The notes beneath the pieces are model-generated. The model worked only from the letters and a program-made list of their open reading frames with translations. It ran no database searches and had not been told where the DNA came from. Of a stretch of DNA of 64,000 bases, positions 22,848 to 33,410 are shown one piece after another; the stretch's first letter is position 1, and the number at the start of each line of letters is the position of its first letter. Source of the stretch: Litsea cubeba (Eukaryota; Streptophyta; Magnoliopsida; Laurales; Lauraceae); NCBI GenBank assembly GCA_012931725.1, contig CM022948.1, positions 92,400,215 through 92,464,214 of the forward strand, given 5' to 3'. A program made the translations under genes and the position numbers.

Positions 22848-23318
22848 TGTAAGGAAATTACTTTAGGTCTTTTACTTAGACCACAAGTCCTTACCTTTCC
22901 ATAAATTATGGTCATTATAGGAATCCCGTTTTCATAGAATACATGCTATCTCTTAATCATATAAGGTTTCCTAAAGGGATATATTCCATAACAAACTCTA
23001 CCTTGATGGACGGTTGAGATTAAAACTAATGGAATCCTAATTGGAATATACTTGGTTCTCTCTCCACCTATAAAAAGAGTCTTTCCTCCATCATAAAGAT
23101 TCATTCACAAAATTCAACACATTAAGGCTTATAGGCAAGGAGAGAGAAACTGAAGTTATTCCCTAAAGTTTTCTTGGGCGGATCTCAACATCAGCATCTG
23201 ACAGCAGGATCGGAAAGCTCTCTGCATCAAGATGTCTGGAGGTAATCTTTTATTAAATCATTCACGTGATAATAATATTGTTCTCGATCTTAGGGCTCAT
23301 GTTAATTATAGGCTAACA
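22848..23318 (+). repeat. 5' LTR of the copia element
   Basis: Starts TGTAAGGAAATTAC, ends AGGCTAACA, 471 bp. A TATA-like CTATAAAAAGAG lies near 23069, marking the promoter of the element. Confidence 0.93.
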
Positions 23319-23320
23319 TG

Positions 23321-23337
23321 TAGTATCAGAGCATGGT
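23321..23337 (+). other. Primer binding site (initiator tRNA-Met)
   Basis: TAGTATCAGAGC, two bases after the LTR, matches the complement of the plant initiator methionine tRNA 3' end (TGGTATCAGAGC) with one mismatch. Confidence 0.85.
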
Positions 23338-23339
23338 TA

Positions 23340-24770
23340 TTAGAGAACACATGATCGTCCATTAATTAGGAGGTTCGGTCTAATGATGATGGCCCCACGA
23401 TCGTTCGCGGGATAAAATTCTCTCTGGTCTAATTTATTCACGTCGACCGAGAGCTGCATCATATCAATGAGAGAATTTCTCTTTCAAGTTTTGCACATGG
23501 CTTTTACATTATAAAAGGTCATGTCATGTCATGGATGGACTTGACTTTAATGGAGAATCCTATTATTTTTTTATTTTTTTTGGTGGGTTGGTACGAATGA
23601 TAGAATGATATCATTCTATCACTGACTCCACTGGATCTAAGTGGGTGGTCATGATCAGAAGGTGGAAATTGAAAAGGACGCCACTTGATGGAGGTTCTCT
23701 ATGTGTAGATGAGGCCTGGATGGAATCTGTCAATTGGGACAGCCCCTGGATTTTGTATATAATTACAACATCACCGTTTTACTTAGGGGGATTAGATGTG
23801 GACTCTATTTTGAGCCAAGGTGATCATATAAACCTGGATTATCATAGGTATATGATTACCAAGGGGTTGTCTGAAGAATTGACAGTTTGGAGTAGTGGGA
23901 CCCCCATGGCCCACTGAATGGAGATCTTGACTGTAGGGCAGGGGGCAGACTCATGCTCGACCACTGTGGTCTGGACCCTTGTAGAAGGGGGGCCCGCAAG
24001 GTGGGCCATCCAGCCTGTTGTTTGGGCTGGAGGCTTGAAGAGTACAGTAAGTGGCTATTCTGACGAGGGCCATTATGGGATTCTAGGGCTGATCCAATTC
24101 ATAATCCATGGCTATTAAACTACCAAGGGGGAATTGTTGTATGAAAATGGGCAGCCTCTATTGTGATCTATGGGCCTAAAAGAATTATCCGATGATGAAT
24201 CCAACCCGGAATCGGCGAACCGGAGAGCCGGAGGACTGCCCTCCGGGGCTCGGCCATCTTTATCAGTATGTTTTATATAACGAACGATCAATTATGTCCA
24301 CATGCAATATATAATGTTATTTATTCATATTAAGCTAATTTTGATCATTAAAGTTGTATGCTTAAGGTTAGGTCTCACCACAGTGACCCTAATAATTAAA
24401 TACTGATATTTGGCCTTAATACTACCATCATAATGTTTACTTTTCCCATTGTTCAAGCGCATGAAGAATTTACTCACCCACAGGCGGATTATAATCATAC
24501 GTTTGAATAATAATTAAGGAGTGTTTGTTCATACATGGACCAAAGATATCCACAGATATCTTACTTGTTCTAATTAAAAGTAACATCACTCATTTACATC
24601 ACCTTGAATATGATGACCTTAGATGGTATAATGTGCAGAAATTATGGTGACTACCCACAGGAGCACCCAAATTTCTTTTTGTCATATATATTCATATATT
24701 ATGCATGTGTTGTCTTATTTTAATTAAAGCCTTCTTGTTATATCTCTATTGCAGTTATTGTACCCACTAA
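23340..24770 (+). other. Long leader of the copia element with two collinear frames
   Basis: Two same-frame open stretches, 23645-23917 (90 codons) and 23918-24118 (66 codons), are separated only by a TGA that is followed at once by ATG. The peptides do not resemble gag or pol. A purine-rich ACCAAGGGGGAA follows at 24121, and a GC-rich segment near 24205-24250 carries GCCGGAGGACTGCCCTCCGG. This may be a structured leader, a captured sequence or relics of another element. Confidence 0.4.
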
Positions 24771-24777
24771 TCTGAAT

Positions 24778-25690
24778 TTGCATGCTACCTCCGTCACTAA
24801 ACTCAATGAAACCAACTTCTCCGAATGGAAAGAGCAAGTTGAGTTCACATCGGGGGAACTTGAACTGGATATGGCTCTTCGTAAAGATAAGACGGCTTCA
24901 CTCACTGCCACAAGTAACGCTGAAGAAAAGACCCTCGTTAATGCTTGGGAGAGGTCTGACAGACTAAGCACTATGTTTTTGCGAATGACTATTGATGCCA
25001 ACATCAAAACATCCCTTCCTACGCCTGAGAATGATAAGGACTTTATGAAAGACATTGAAGATAGGTTTTAGACTGCAGACAAATCCCTTGCTGGGAAACT
25101 AATGGCAGATCTTACAACCATGAAGTTTGATGGCACTCGCTCAATGCATCAGCATGTCATTGAGATGACAAACCTTGCTGCTAAACTAAAGAATTTGGAA
25201 CTATCCGTGGATGAGGCTTTTCTCGTCCAATTTATCCTAAACAGCTTACCTCTTCAGTACGGGCCTTTCCAAATTCACTACAACACTATTACGGAAAAGT
25301 GGACAGTGAATGAATTGGCCAACAAGCTGGTTCAAGAGGAGGCCAGGCTGAGTCAACAAGGTATTAAATTAGCTCATCTCGTTCAAGGAGCTGGAAACAA
25401 AACTGGAAAAAAGAAAAATTCATGCCAGAAAAGGGCACCACCCAAATCTAATGAGGCCAGTCAGAACCCCAAGAAGAAAAAGAAGGAAAACTTATGCAAA
25501 TTTTGCAAGAAACCTGGACATTTTCAGGCAGACTGCATTAAACATAAAGAATGGTTCGAAAAGAAAGGTAACCCTCTGGGTTTCGTAAGTTATTTCGAAT
25601 CACATCTTACTTATGTTTCTTCTGATACTTGGTGGATTGACACTGGTGCAAATGTTCATGTTTCTAATTCAATGCAGGGATTCCTTACGA
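24778..25690 (+). pseudogene. copia gag remnant with zinc knuckle
   Basis: The nucleocapsid-type protein would package element RNA in virus-like particles. The frame begins MHATSVTKLNETNFSEWK, as in copia gag proteins, has a stop near 25071, then resumes in the same frame. A lysine-rich stretch precedes the CCHC zinc knuckle CKFCKKPGHFQADC at about 25495-25536. Broken by the internal stop. Confidence 0.88.
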
Positions 25691-26027
25691 TCCAAACCAT
25701 AAACCCAGTGAGAATTTCCTTTTTATGGGCAACAAAGACAAAGCTCCAGTTGAAGCCATTGGTACTTTTCGTCTTGTTTTAGATAGCGATTATCAGTTAG
25801 ACTTATGTCAAACTCTTTATGTTCCGTCTATTTCCCGTAATTTGGTTTCTGTAAACGCACTTGATAAATATGGTTACTCATTTGAATTAGGAAATGGTAA
25901 TTTCAGTTTACTTAAAAATTCTAGTCGTATTAGTTCTGGAATCTTATTTGATGGGCTATACAAGTTTCATCTTAATAATCAAATTGCTGAAACCCATCTT
26001 ACCCTGCATTCTAAGGAAACCAAATGA
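25625..26027 (+). pseudogene. copia aspartic protease remnant
   Basis: WWIDTGANVHVSN holds the aspartic protease active-site triplet in its DTG form. The frame shifts near 25720. The remainder (SRNLVSVNALDKYGYSFEL and following) ends at a premature TGA about 26027. Confidence 0.82.
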
Positions 26028-26054
26028 AAGTCATCTAAAAATGACTCTTATTTC

Positions 26055-26990
26055 TTGTGGCATAAAAGACTGAGTCACATATCCAGTGAAAGAATCAAAC
26101 GTTTAGTAAAAGATGGTGTCCTTCCGGATCTAGATTTTACTAATATTAAGGCATGTGTGGATTGTATTAAAGGCAAATCAACAAAACACACAAAGAAAGG
26201 AGCCACGAGAAGTACTCAGCTTCTTGAAATAATTCATACAGACATTTGCGGGCCTTTTGATGTTCCAACCTTTGGGGGAGAAAAGTACTTCATTACCTTT
26301 ATTGATGATTACTCACGTTATTGTTATTTATACTTGTTGCATGACAAATCTCAGTCTGTGAATGCTGTACAATATTCATTACTGAAGTCGAAAGGTAACT
26401 CGATAGAAAAGTGAAAATCATAAGGTCAGATAGAGGTGGTGAATTTTATGGTAGGTATGACGAAACAGGACAACATCCTATACCTTTTGCAAAACTTCTC
26501 CAAAAGCTTGGAATTGTTGCCCAATACACAACGCCTGGTTCTCCATGGCAGAATGGTGTAGCTGAAAGGCGAAATCGTACATATATGGAAATGGTTAGAT
26601 CCATGATGAGTCATGCTAACTTACCTATATCCTTGTGGATGGATGCTCTACGCACATCTGTTTATATCTTGAACAGGGTTCCCAGTAAGGCAGTTCCAAA
26701 AACACCATTTGAACTGTGGAAAGGTTGGAACCTAGTTTAAGACATCTCCAAATTTGGGGTTGTCCAGCTGATGTTAGAGTTTACAATCCACATGAAAAGA
26801 AATTGGACCTTAAAATGATCAGTGGTTACTTTATAGGTTACCCAGAAAAGTCCAAAGGATTTAGGATTTACTGCCCTAACCATAGTACGAGAATTGTTGA
26901 AACCGGTAATACTAAATTCTTTGAGAATGGCGAAATCAGTGGGAGTAATAAACCTCAAGATGTGATCATTCAGGAAATAAGGGTACCTAT
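26055..26990 (+). pseudogene. copia integrase remnant
   Basis: Begins WHKRLSHISSERIKRL with the HHCC zinc-binding region (H..H..C.DC), followed by the catalytic core: HTDICGPF (first Asp), FIDDYSRY, RSDRGGEF (second Asp) and the SPWQNGVAERRNRT block with its Glu. Frameshifts near 26405 and 26725 separate the pieces. The GKxTKH and FGCPADV-like C-terminal motifs are readable (here WGCPADVRVYNP). It would insert element cDNA into chromosomes if intact. Confidence 0.9.
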
Positions 26991-27107
26991 CCCTTACCCT
27001 CTATTCCGAAAGATGTTGGAAATCATCCCGTTGTTGAACCATTTAACAATGAGGAAAACCCAATCAATGATCAACAACTCCATAATGAGATTATCACCAA
27101 TGAACAT

Positions 27108-28792
27108 ATGGATGAAGCACCAGAGGAACCAGCATTAAGAAGGTCTCAAAGACAAAGGAGATCAGCTATTTCCGATGATTACATGCTTTACCAAGTAGAA
27201 TCTGCAGAAGGGACAATTAAAGACCCGGTTTCTTATTCACAAGCCATTAAGGATGTTAATTCTAGTAAATGGATTGATGCCATGACGGATGAATTGAAAT
27301 ATATGGATGAAAATCAAGTATGGGAAGTTGTTCAATTCCTCCAGGACACAAACCAGTTGGCTGTAAATGGGTATTCAAGACCAAACGCGACTGCAAAGGC
27401 AATATTGAACGACATAAAGCCAGACTTGTTGTGAAAGGTTTTAATCAGAAAGAAGGCATTGATTATACTAAGACCTTTTCCCCTGTGTCCAGGAAGGATT
27501 CTCTTAGAATTATCATGGCATTAGTAGCTCACTATGACCTCGAATCACATCAAATGGATGTGAAAACTGCATTTCTTAATGGAGACTTAGAAGAAGAAGT
27601 CTACATGCGTCAACTTGAAGGCTTCATAATTGAAGGTCAGGAAGACATGGTCTGCAAACTTAAGAAATCAATATATGGACTGAAACAAGTTTCGAGGCAG
27701 TGGTACCTAAAGTTTCATGAAATCATTACTGCCTTTGATTTCACAGAAAACATGGTTGACCCTTGCATATACCTCAAGATCAGTGGGAGTAAGTTAATAT
27801 TTTTGGTTCTGTATGTTGATGACATATTATTGGCTAGTAGCGACCTTGGTTTATTACATGCTATAAAAGATTATCTCTTTAAGAATTTTGAAATGAAAGA
27901 TATGGGAGAGGCTTCCTATGTGATAGGAATAGAAATATTCCGTAACAGGTCACTTGGTATTTTGGGGTTATCTCAGAAAGCATATATTGACAAAGTTCTA
28001 GAGAGATTTGGCATGATGACATGTTCCTCTAGTCCTGTTCCACTGCATAAAGGTGACAAACTTGATCTTACGCAGTGTCCACAAAACGAATTGGAACGTA
28101 AAGAAATGGAAAAATATCCTTATGCTTCTCTAGTAGGGAGTCTGATGTATGCACAGGTCTGTACAAGACCTGACATTAGTCATGCTGTTGGCATGCTGGG
28201 TAGATTTCAAAGTAACCCAGGAATCAATCATTTGAAAGCTGCAAAGAAAGTGCTGAGATACCTCAAGGGAACAAGAAATTATATGCTCACATACAGAAAA
28301 TCCAGTCACCTACAGGTGACTGGTTATTCCGATTCAGATTTTGCTGGATGTCCTGACACCAGGCTTTGCACTCTTGGTTATGTGTATCTTTTATGTGGAG
28401 GTGCAATATCATGGAAAAGCCAGAAATCAGAGTTACTTTACACATCCACCATGATGGCTGAGTATGTGGCATGTTATGAGGCTGCAATTCAGGGAACATG
28501 GTTGCGTAACTTTATCTCTCAGTTTGGAGCTTTGAGTTTCATCTCTAAGCCATTAACTCTTTACTGTGACAATGAAGCTGCAACATTCTTCTCCAAGCAT
28601 GACAGGATATCTAAGGGAGCCAAACACATGGACCTTAAATATCTATCACTGAAACAAGATGTGAGATTACAGAAATTTATAATAGAGTCCATACGCACAG
28701 ATTTCATGGTTGCAGACATATTCACGAAAGGACTACCTCTAAAGACCTTTCAGGGTCATACTGAAAGCATGGGTCTTGTTGATAGTTCTTGA
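27108..28792 (+). pseudogene. copia reverse transcriptase and RNase H remnant
   Basis: The longest open piece (27320-28792) carries the copia reverse transcriptase signatures QMDVKTAFLNGDLEEEVYM, YGLKQ and the catalytic YVDD near 27811-27822. RNase H follows (GYSDSDFAG, AEYVACYEA, YCDNEAA, and a TKGLP ending). The upstream piece 27108-27360 is separated by a frameshift near 27350. This part shows few defects, but it has no intact upstream partner. Confidence 0.93.
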
Positions 28793-29168
28793 TTATTATT
28801 TTCTGCCTTTTATTTCTCTACTTGTATTGGACATTTATTGAGCTCTTAATGCATATCTACATTTGCCATTTCTGTTTTTCAATTGTGTACATATTTATGT
28901 TTGGATGAATAATAAACAGAAACAGTCTTTAAACAAAGACATTATGAGACCATTACGTCAATCTCTTATTATGGTCTAGTTATGCAAGTTGTAAATGACG
29001 CAGTACATGGAAGTAAGCATGTTGCAAAATAATGTGTGCACGCCATGACTCTTATTCACAACCGAATTAGCCAAGACACTTATGATAACCGACTAAAGAA
29101 GTATTTAGCATATAATGCGCGCCTTATGATTCCTAAAATGAAAACATTAATGGATCTTCCTATTGACC

Positions 29169-29179
29169 AAGTGGGAGAC
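29169..29179 (+). other. Polypurine tract of the copia element
   Basis: AAGTGGGAGAC lies immediately before the 3' LTR, where plus-strand DNA synthesis would be primed. Confidence 0.7.
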
Positions 29180-29643
29180 TGTAAGAAAATTACTTTAGTT
29201 CTTTTACTTAGACCACAAGTCCTTACCTTTCCATAAATTGTGGTCATTATAGGAATCCCGTTTTCATAGGATACATGCTATCTTTTACTCATACATGGTT
29301 TCCTAAAGAGATACATTCTATAACAAACTCTACCTTGATGGACGGTTGAGATTAAAACTAATGGAATCCTAATTGTACTTGGTCGTCTCTCCACCTATAA
29401 AAAGAGTCTTTCCTCCATCATAAAGATTCATTCACAAAATTCAACACATTAAGACTTATAGGCAAGGAGAGAGAAACTAAAGTTATTCCCTAAAGTTTTC
29501 TTGGGCGAATCTCAACATCTGACAGAAGGATCGGAAAGCTCTCTACATCAAAATGTCTAGAGGTAATCTTTTATTAAATACTTTACGTGATAATCATGTT
29601 GTTCTCGATCTTTAGGCTCATATTAATTATAAATAGGCTAACA
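29180..29643 (+). repeat. 3' LTR of the copia element
   Basis: 464 bp, starts TGTAAGAAAATTAC and ends AGGCTAACA, followed by the target duplication TCACC. Confidence 0.93.
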
Positions 29644-29648
29644 TCACC

Positions 29649-30298
29649 TGTCAAGCAACACTGAGCCCCATGTGATGTGATGGTCATTTATCTCCTTTTA
29701 TCTCCACCATGTTTCAAAAATCTCGTTGCCTGTCTCGAAGCATCAATTGTTTACATGACTCTAGAGGTCACTATTGTCTAATATCTTTCTAGAATCCACT
29801 ACAAAGCAAGTCAACCGACATTGATGTATGCGATTACAAGTGATGTATGGATCACAAGTGCGCAACGTGGACTATTCCACAACCACGAGCCTCCCTCTCC
29901 ACCGACTTTAATGGCTATAAATACGAGGTGCTACTGCTACCTCGTTATATGTACTAGGTACAAAAAGAGAGTGCTAGTACAGGCAAGTGTGTGCTTGCTT
30001 GAGTGCTTGGGAAAACTAAGTGCCTTGGGGAGTGTGTGTGCAAGTAAGAAATAGTGTAAGTCTTGACTCTTGAGTGAAACGTGACAACTGACAAGTGTAC
30101 TAGTGTAGTGATGTGTGTAGACTGTAGTGTAGTCCAAAGTGTATCCCCAAGTGCAAAACGTGTTTGTTGTCATGTGCCATGTATAATTTTTATTATTAAA
30201 TAGCCAAGTGTATATTTTATACAAGTGAATTGTCTCGAGTCTTGGGTCACCAGAGTTGGATTGGGCTTTCCTACAATTGGTATCAGAATTATTTTTCA
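29649..30298 (+). mobile_element. LTR and primer site of a second, truncated LTR element
   Basis: Starts TGTCAAGCAACACTG directly after the copia target duplication, has a TATA box GGCTATAAATACGAGG near 29913, and ends TTTCCTACA at 30275. TTGGTATCAGA (30277-30287) matches the initiator tRNA-Met primer site. The dispersed repeat resumes a few bases later, so the rest of this element is missing. The LTR would be 627 bp. Confidence 0.6.
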
Positions 30299-30949
30299 AC
30301 ATGATCCAATCAATTATCAATCTAAACCCCTTACACTCACTACCCTCACATGATTTATACTCCCCAAGTTTTGACAGTAATTTGAGTTTTACAGACCTGG
30401 TCGTGCAAATTTATCATTCATCTAAATTTATGTAATGGCTGTGATTCAGCGAGCTTTGAGGTCCTAAAAAAGTTTACCTCCCTTGTTGACATGATAATAT
30501 TTTTTTGCACACAGAGAGATCATGGAAGACCTTTCAGAACCCCTACTCCCTAATTTTTGTCAAACTTGCAGGTGGGTTCCAAAGGTGAGGACGTTCCATG
30601 CTTAGGGATGGCCTGGACTTTGCTGAAAATGAATACGTTCCCACACTTCGTATTTTACTGTAATATAGTAGACAGGAAATTTCCAACCAACCTGATCAGT
30701 AAACAAGTTCATGTCCATGGTTGAGCTTGTGACTGGAAACTTATACTCGGTTAAGGTATGCCCATAATGGTTAACAAAATTATTGAAAAAAAAAAATTGG
30801 ATCCTTATTTTAAGATGTGTTGGCGTCTACTCTTAAGTAGTGACCACACTCATTCTGCACAATTTGAGGATTAGAATTTGAAGCATGCCAACCAAATCCA
30901 AAAATCTCATCCACTGCAAATGCTTTGCTATGCTCCAGAGATGGGTTCA

Positions 30950-32005
30950 CGGTAAATATGACAGATCCAGGATTTTCATTTGGGTGGGACAGACGATAGA
31001 CGATGATCGATTAAAATAATTAAAATCAACCCCAACTACCAATAATCTTTACTTATTGCATAGTTTAAAGACTTTTTACAAATTAAGTATAAAGAACTCA
31101 TATCTTGCTACTAAGACTTTATTCTTACATAACAATTTTAACTGCAACAACCTTTTCCTCAAGAAATTAGCCTTTTATTCAAATTAATAGGATGAAAATT
31201 AGCAACAACATTGCAACAATAATAAAGAAACTATTTTTTTTATAACGAATGGTATTTTCCGCCCAGCCCAGTTCAGGAGCATTTGGCCTTGAGCCCGAGG
31301 GACACTTGATTCTGGACAGCCGAGAACTAATCTCTCGGAGCGCATGCAAACCCTCATATCCACATGCACTCAGTATAACTATAGGAGGTGGCCAAACGAA
31401 GGTAGGTGTCAAACACAAGACATCTCCGCTTCATGAGGCGCATAGTTCTTGGCCAGCAATAGCAATAAAGAAAATATAGAGAACTCCAAAGAAGTAAAAT
31501 CATTATCATACCAACAACAATAATAAAGGAAATATAGAGAACTCCAAAGAAGTAAAATCATTATCATACGAAAATAACACATCTTTGATTGTCTCCATAA
31601 GCTCCTAAGAATTACTCTATCATATGAATCCAAATGAGAAAAATATAATCTAAATCATCATATTGTGATTCAAGGAAAAATTCAATTCAAGAACACCTAA
31701 TAAGAAAGTAGCTAAAATTCAAGACCCAACAATAAATCAAACAAAATCCAAAACAGGATGTTTTGGGGAAAAAATGGATTATTGGATCATTTTCATTGAG
31801 AGAAAAAATAGCAACATATATATTACATGGAGCAAAGAAGGCAAAAAATAGAAAAATATAGCAATCATAAATCAAACCCTATTAACAAAAACATCAAATT
31901 TGGAAAAATTAAAAGAACAGTGTATATATATATATATATATATGTAGTGTGAGGAATTTTGGATCAGAGCTGGGGCAACCGCCCCAGGTCCACCCCTGTC
32001 CTCAT
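30950..32005. mobile_element. hAT-like repeat remnant
   Basis: The left end GACAGATCCAGGATTTTC and the right end, inverted, GACAGGGGTGGACCTGG resemble the CAGGGGCGGA-type ends of degenerate hAT elements. Inside is a roughly 60-bp direct duplication (31470-31570, words ATATAGAGAACTCCAAAGAA) and a (TA)n run at about 31921-31942. No transposase frame. Confidence 0.35.
31238..31465. repeat. Inserted GC-richer segment, possible SINE or short retroelement
   Basis: The segment holds GCCTTGAGCCCGAGGGACAC and CTCTCGGAGCGCATGCAAAC and differs in composition from its AT-rich host. It is flanked by similar words (AATAATAAAGAAA before, AGCAATAAAGAAA after) that could be an old target duplication. No tRNA-type promoter boxes were seen. 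Confidence 0.3.
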
Positions 32006-32027
32006 ATGAGAGAGAGAGAGAGAGAGT

Positions 32028-33410
32028 GAGAGAAATACCCTACAACCAAACGCGGGTCAATCAGTGCGTGAGAAATGGGGCTTAGTTCAATACTTATATC
32101 TGACAGAGTATTTCAACAAATAAAAACACTAAACTGCTTTTAGTGTCTTTTGAGATGTAAACATAACAAATAAATAAATAAAATCGCTGCACCATACCTA
32201 TTTCATAAAGAAGACCACTCCATCCTGAGCAACCAGGGCCTACAGTAATCCACATCATAAGAGGGTCTTCTTTAGGATTGGTTTCAAACTCCACCACGAA
32301 GTAAAAAACCTGGTCTTCATTCAAATCCCCAACTCCCACATACCTACTGTGTGGGGATGGATATTTCAGAGCTATCTCGGCTACAGTGCCACCAAGCTTC
32401 TCCATCTCCCCTCTCTCGACGGATCTCGGCAGCGGCGCGAAGACTTCACCTGGGCAGCAATGTCAGGTAGTCCATCTCAGCCAGATCCATCATCTCGGCT
32501 ACATGCTCTATCTTGGCCATACGCACCTCAACAATAGCATCAGAGTGTCAACCGAGATCAAGGTCTCTACTGATCTCGGTCACTCCTGACTTCGGTACCG
32601 TGTCTCGCCCTCGGTCACACATCTGGGCAATAGTGCTAGAAAGCTAGCCAAGACGGACACTGACAACTGTCCTCCCATGGACACTCAACCACGTCACTGA
32701 ACGTACGACAAGATATCACAACCGCCCATATCTTCTGACAAAAACGGCGTCCACAGCTCCCAAGACGCCAGGGTAGGGCTCGATGGAACAAGATGAGTTA
32801 CGATGAGACAGCTCCTTGACATAGCCGCCTTCTTGTCTCCTCTCTCTCTCCAAAGTCAAATCTTCTCCCTTTCTTCCTATCCATATAAGGAGGAGCAGGC
32901 GCAGAAGGAGAAGAGGAGACCACACGCTTGTATCATCTTCTTCCCCAAAACCTCCATCCTACTGTTCCCTGAACTGACTTAGGCATCGAAGGGCCTTGCG
33001 GTGCCTGCAGCCCGGTTCGTCTGACCTACGGTTCTTCTTCTTCTTCTCAGGTTTCAGGCATCGGTGTTTCACCCAATTTTCTTTGGATAAGTCCGTGTAG
33101 GCACCCCTATTCTTGTGAGTAATTTTTGTGCACTTACACCTACATCAACAGACAAAACAAAACACCACTCTAATCAAAGGCTTCACTAGATCACACTCAC
33201 TAATAGGAAAAGTAGGAGAAGCTTAAGCTGACCCAGTTTCCATATGCAAGGGAAGAGGGCCATTGAAGCCTGGAAGATATCTGACTGTTGATTGAGAGTT
33301 TACATGACAGCAATATGAAAAGGAAACCAGCAATGGCAAGAGGATAAGGAGAGATTAAGGAAAGAAGACTGTCAATGGCATGGCGACTTGACTTCCATCT
33401 TCATTTACGC
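32028..33410 (-). pseudogene. Serine carboxypeptidase-like pseudogene (5' exons only)
   Basis: A paralogue of the gene at 34568-47080 that retains three pieces. Exon 1 lies around 33228-33400; its reading frame ends RYLPGFNGPLPLHMETG but contains an in-frame TAA near the start. Exon 2 is at about 32206-32341 (YVGVGDLNEDQVFYF through WSGLLYEIG); the conserved LTGGPGCS motif is degraded to ITVGPGCS. A 17-bp scrap at 32037-32053 matches the end of exon 8 plus its intron start (TTTGGTTGTAGGGTAT). Exons 3-7 are gone and nothing recognisable of exons 9-13 follows. Intron 1 carries a solo LTR. It cannot encode an active protein. Confidence 0.85.
32348..33138 (+). mobile_element. Solo LTR in intron 1 of the SCPL pseudogene
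   Basis: Starts TGTGTGGGGATGG and ends TGCACTTACA, 791 bp, flanked by a perfect 5-bp target duplication CCTAC (32343-32347 and 33139-33143). The flanking intron text matches the paralogous intron of the intact gene (CTACATCAACA), confirming the insertion. Several GATCTCGG words and a TATA-like CATATAAGGAGG near 32882 are visible. No internal retrotransposon sequence is left. Confidence 0.88.

Larger units (their letters stand above)
22848..29643 (+). mobile_element. Ty1/copia LTR retrotransposon, complete structure, coding region broken
   Basis: 6796 bp bounded by direct LTRs (22848-23318 and 29180-29643) and by a perfect 5-bp target duplication TCACC (22843-22847 and 29644-29648). The order gag, protease, integrase, reverse transcriptase, RNase H is that of copia elements. 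At least two internal stops (about 25071 and 26027) and five frameshifts (about 25720, 26405, 26725, 27010, 27350) break the polyprotein, so the copy cannot move on its own. The LTRs are similar but differ at many positions including small indels, pointing to a moderately old insertion. The leader between primer site and gag is unusually long (about 1.4 kb). Confidence 0.95.
20941..30922 (+). repeat. Unclassified dispersed repeat, left copy, split by nested insertions
   Basis: Three pieces of one repeat can be reassembled by comparison with 55291-56196: 20941-21050, about 22672-22842 and 30304-30922. Shared words include GAGATACTGTTAATCCGAG, GGGACAGCCAGGCCGTCCCT and CCAAGTTTTGACAGTAATTT. The gaps are filled by a MITE, a hAT-like element, a copia element and an LTR fragment. 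No protein is apparent in the repeat. Terminal CATTTG-type hexamers are weakly inverted. Family unknown. Confidence 0.75.
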
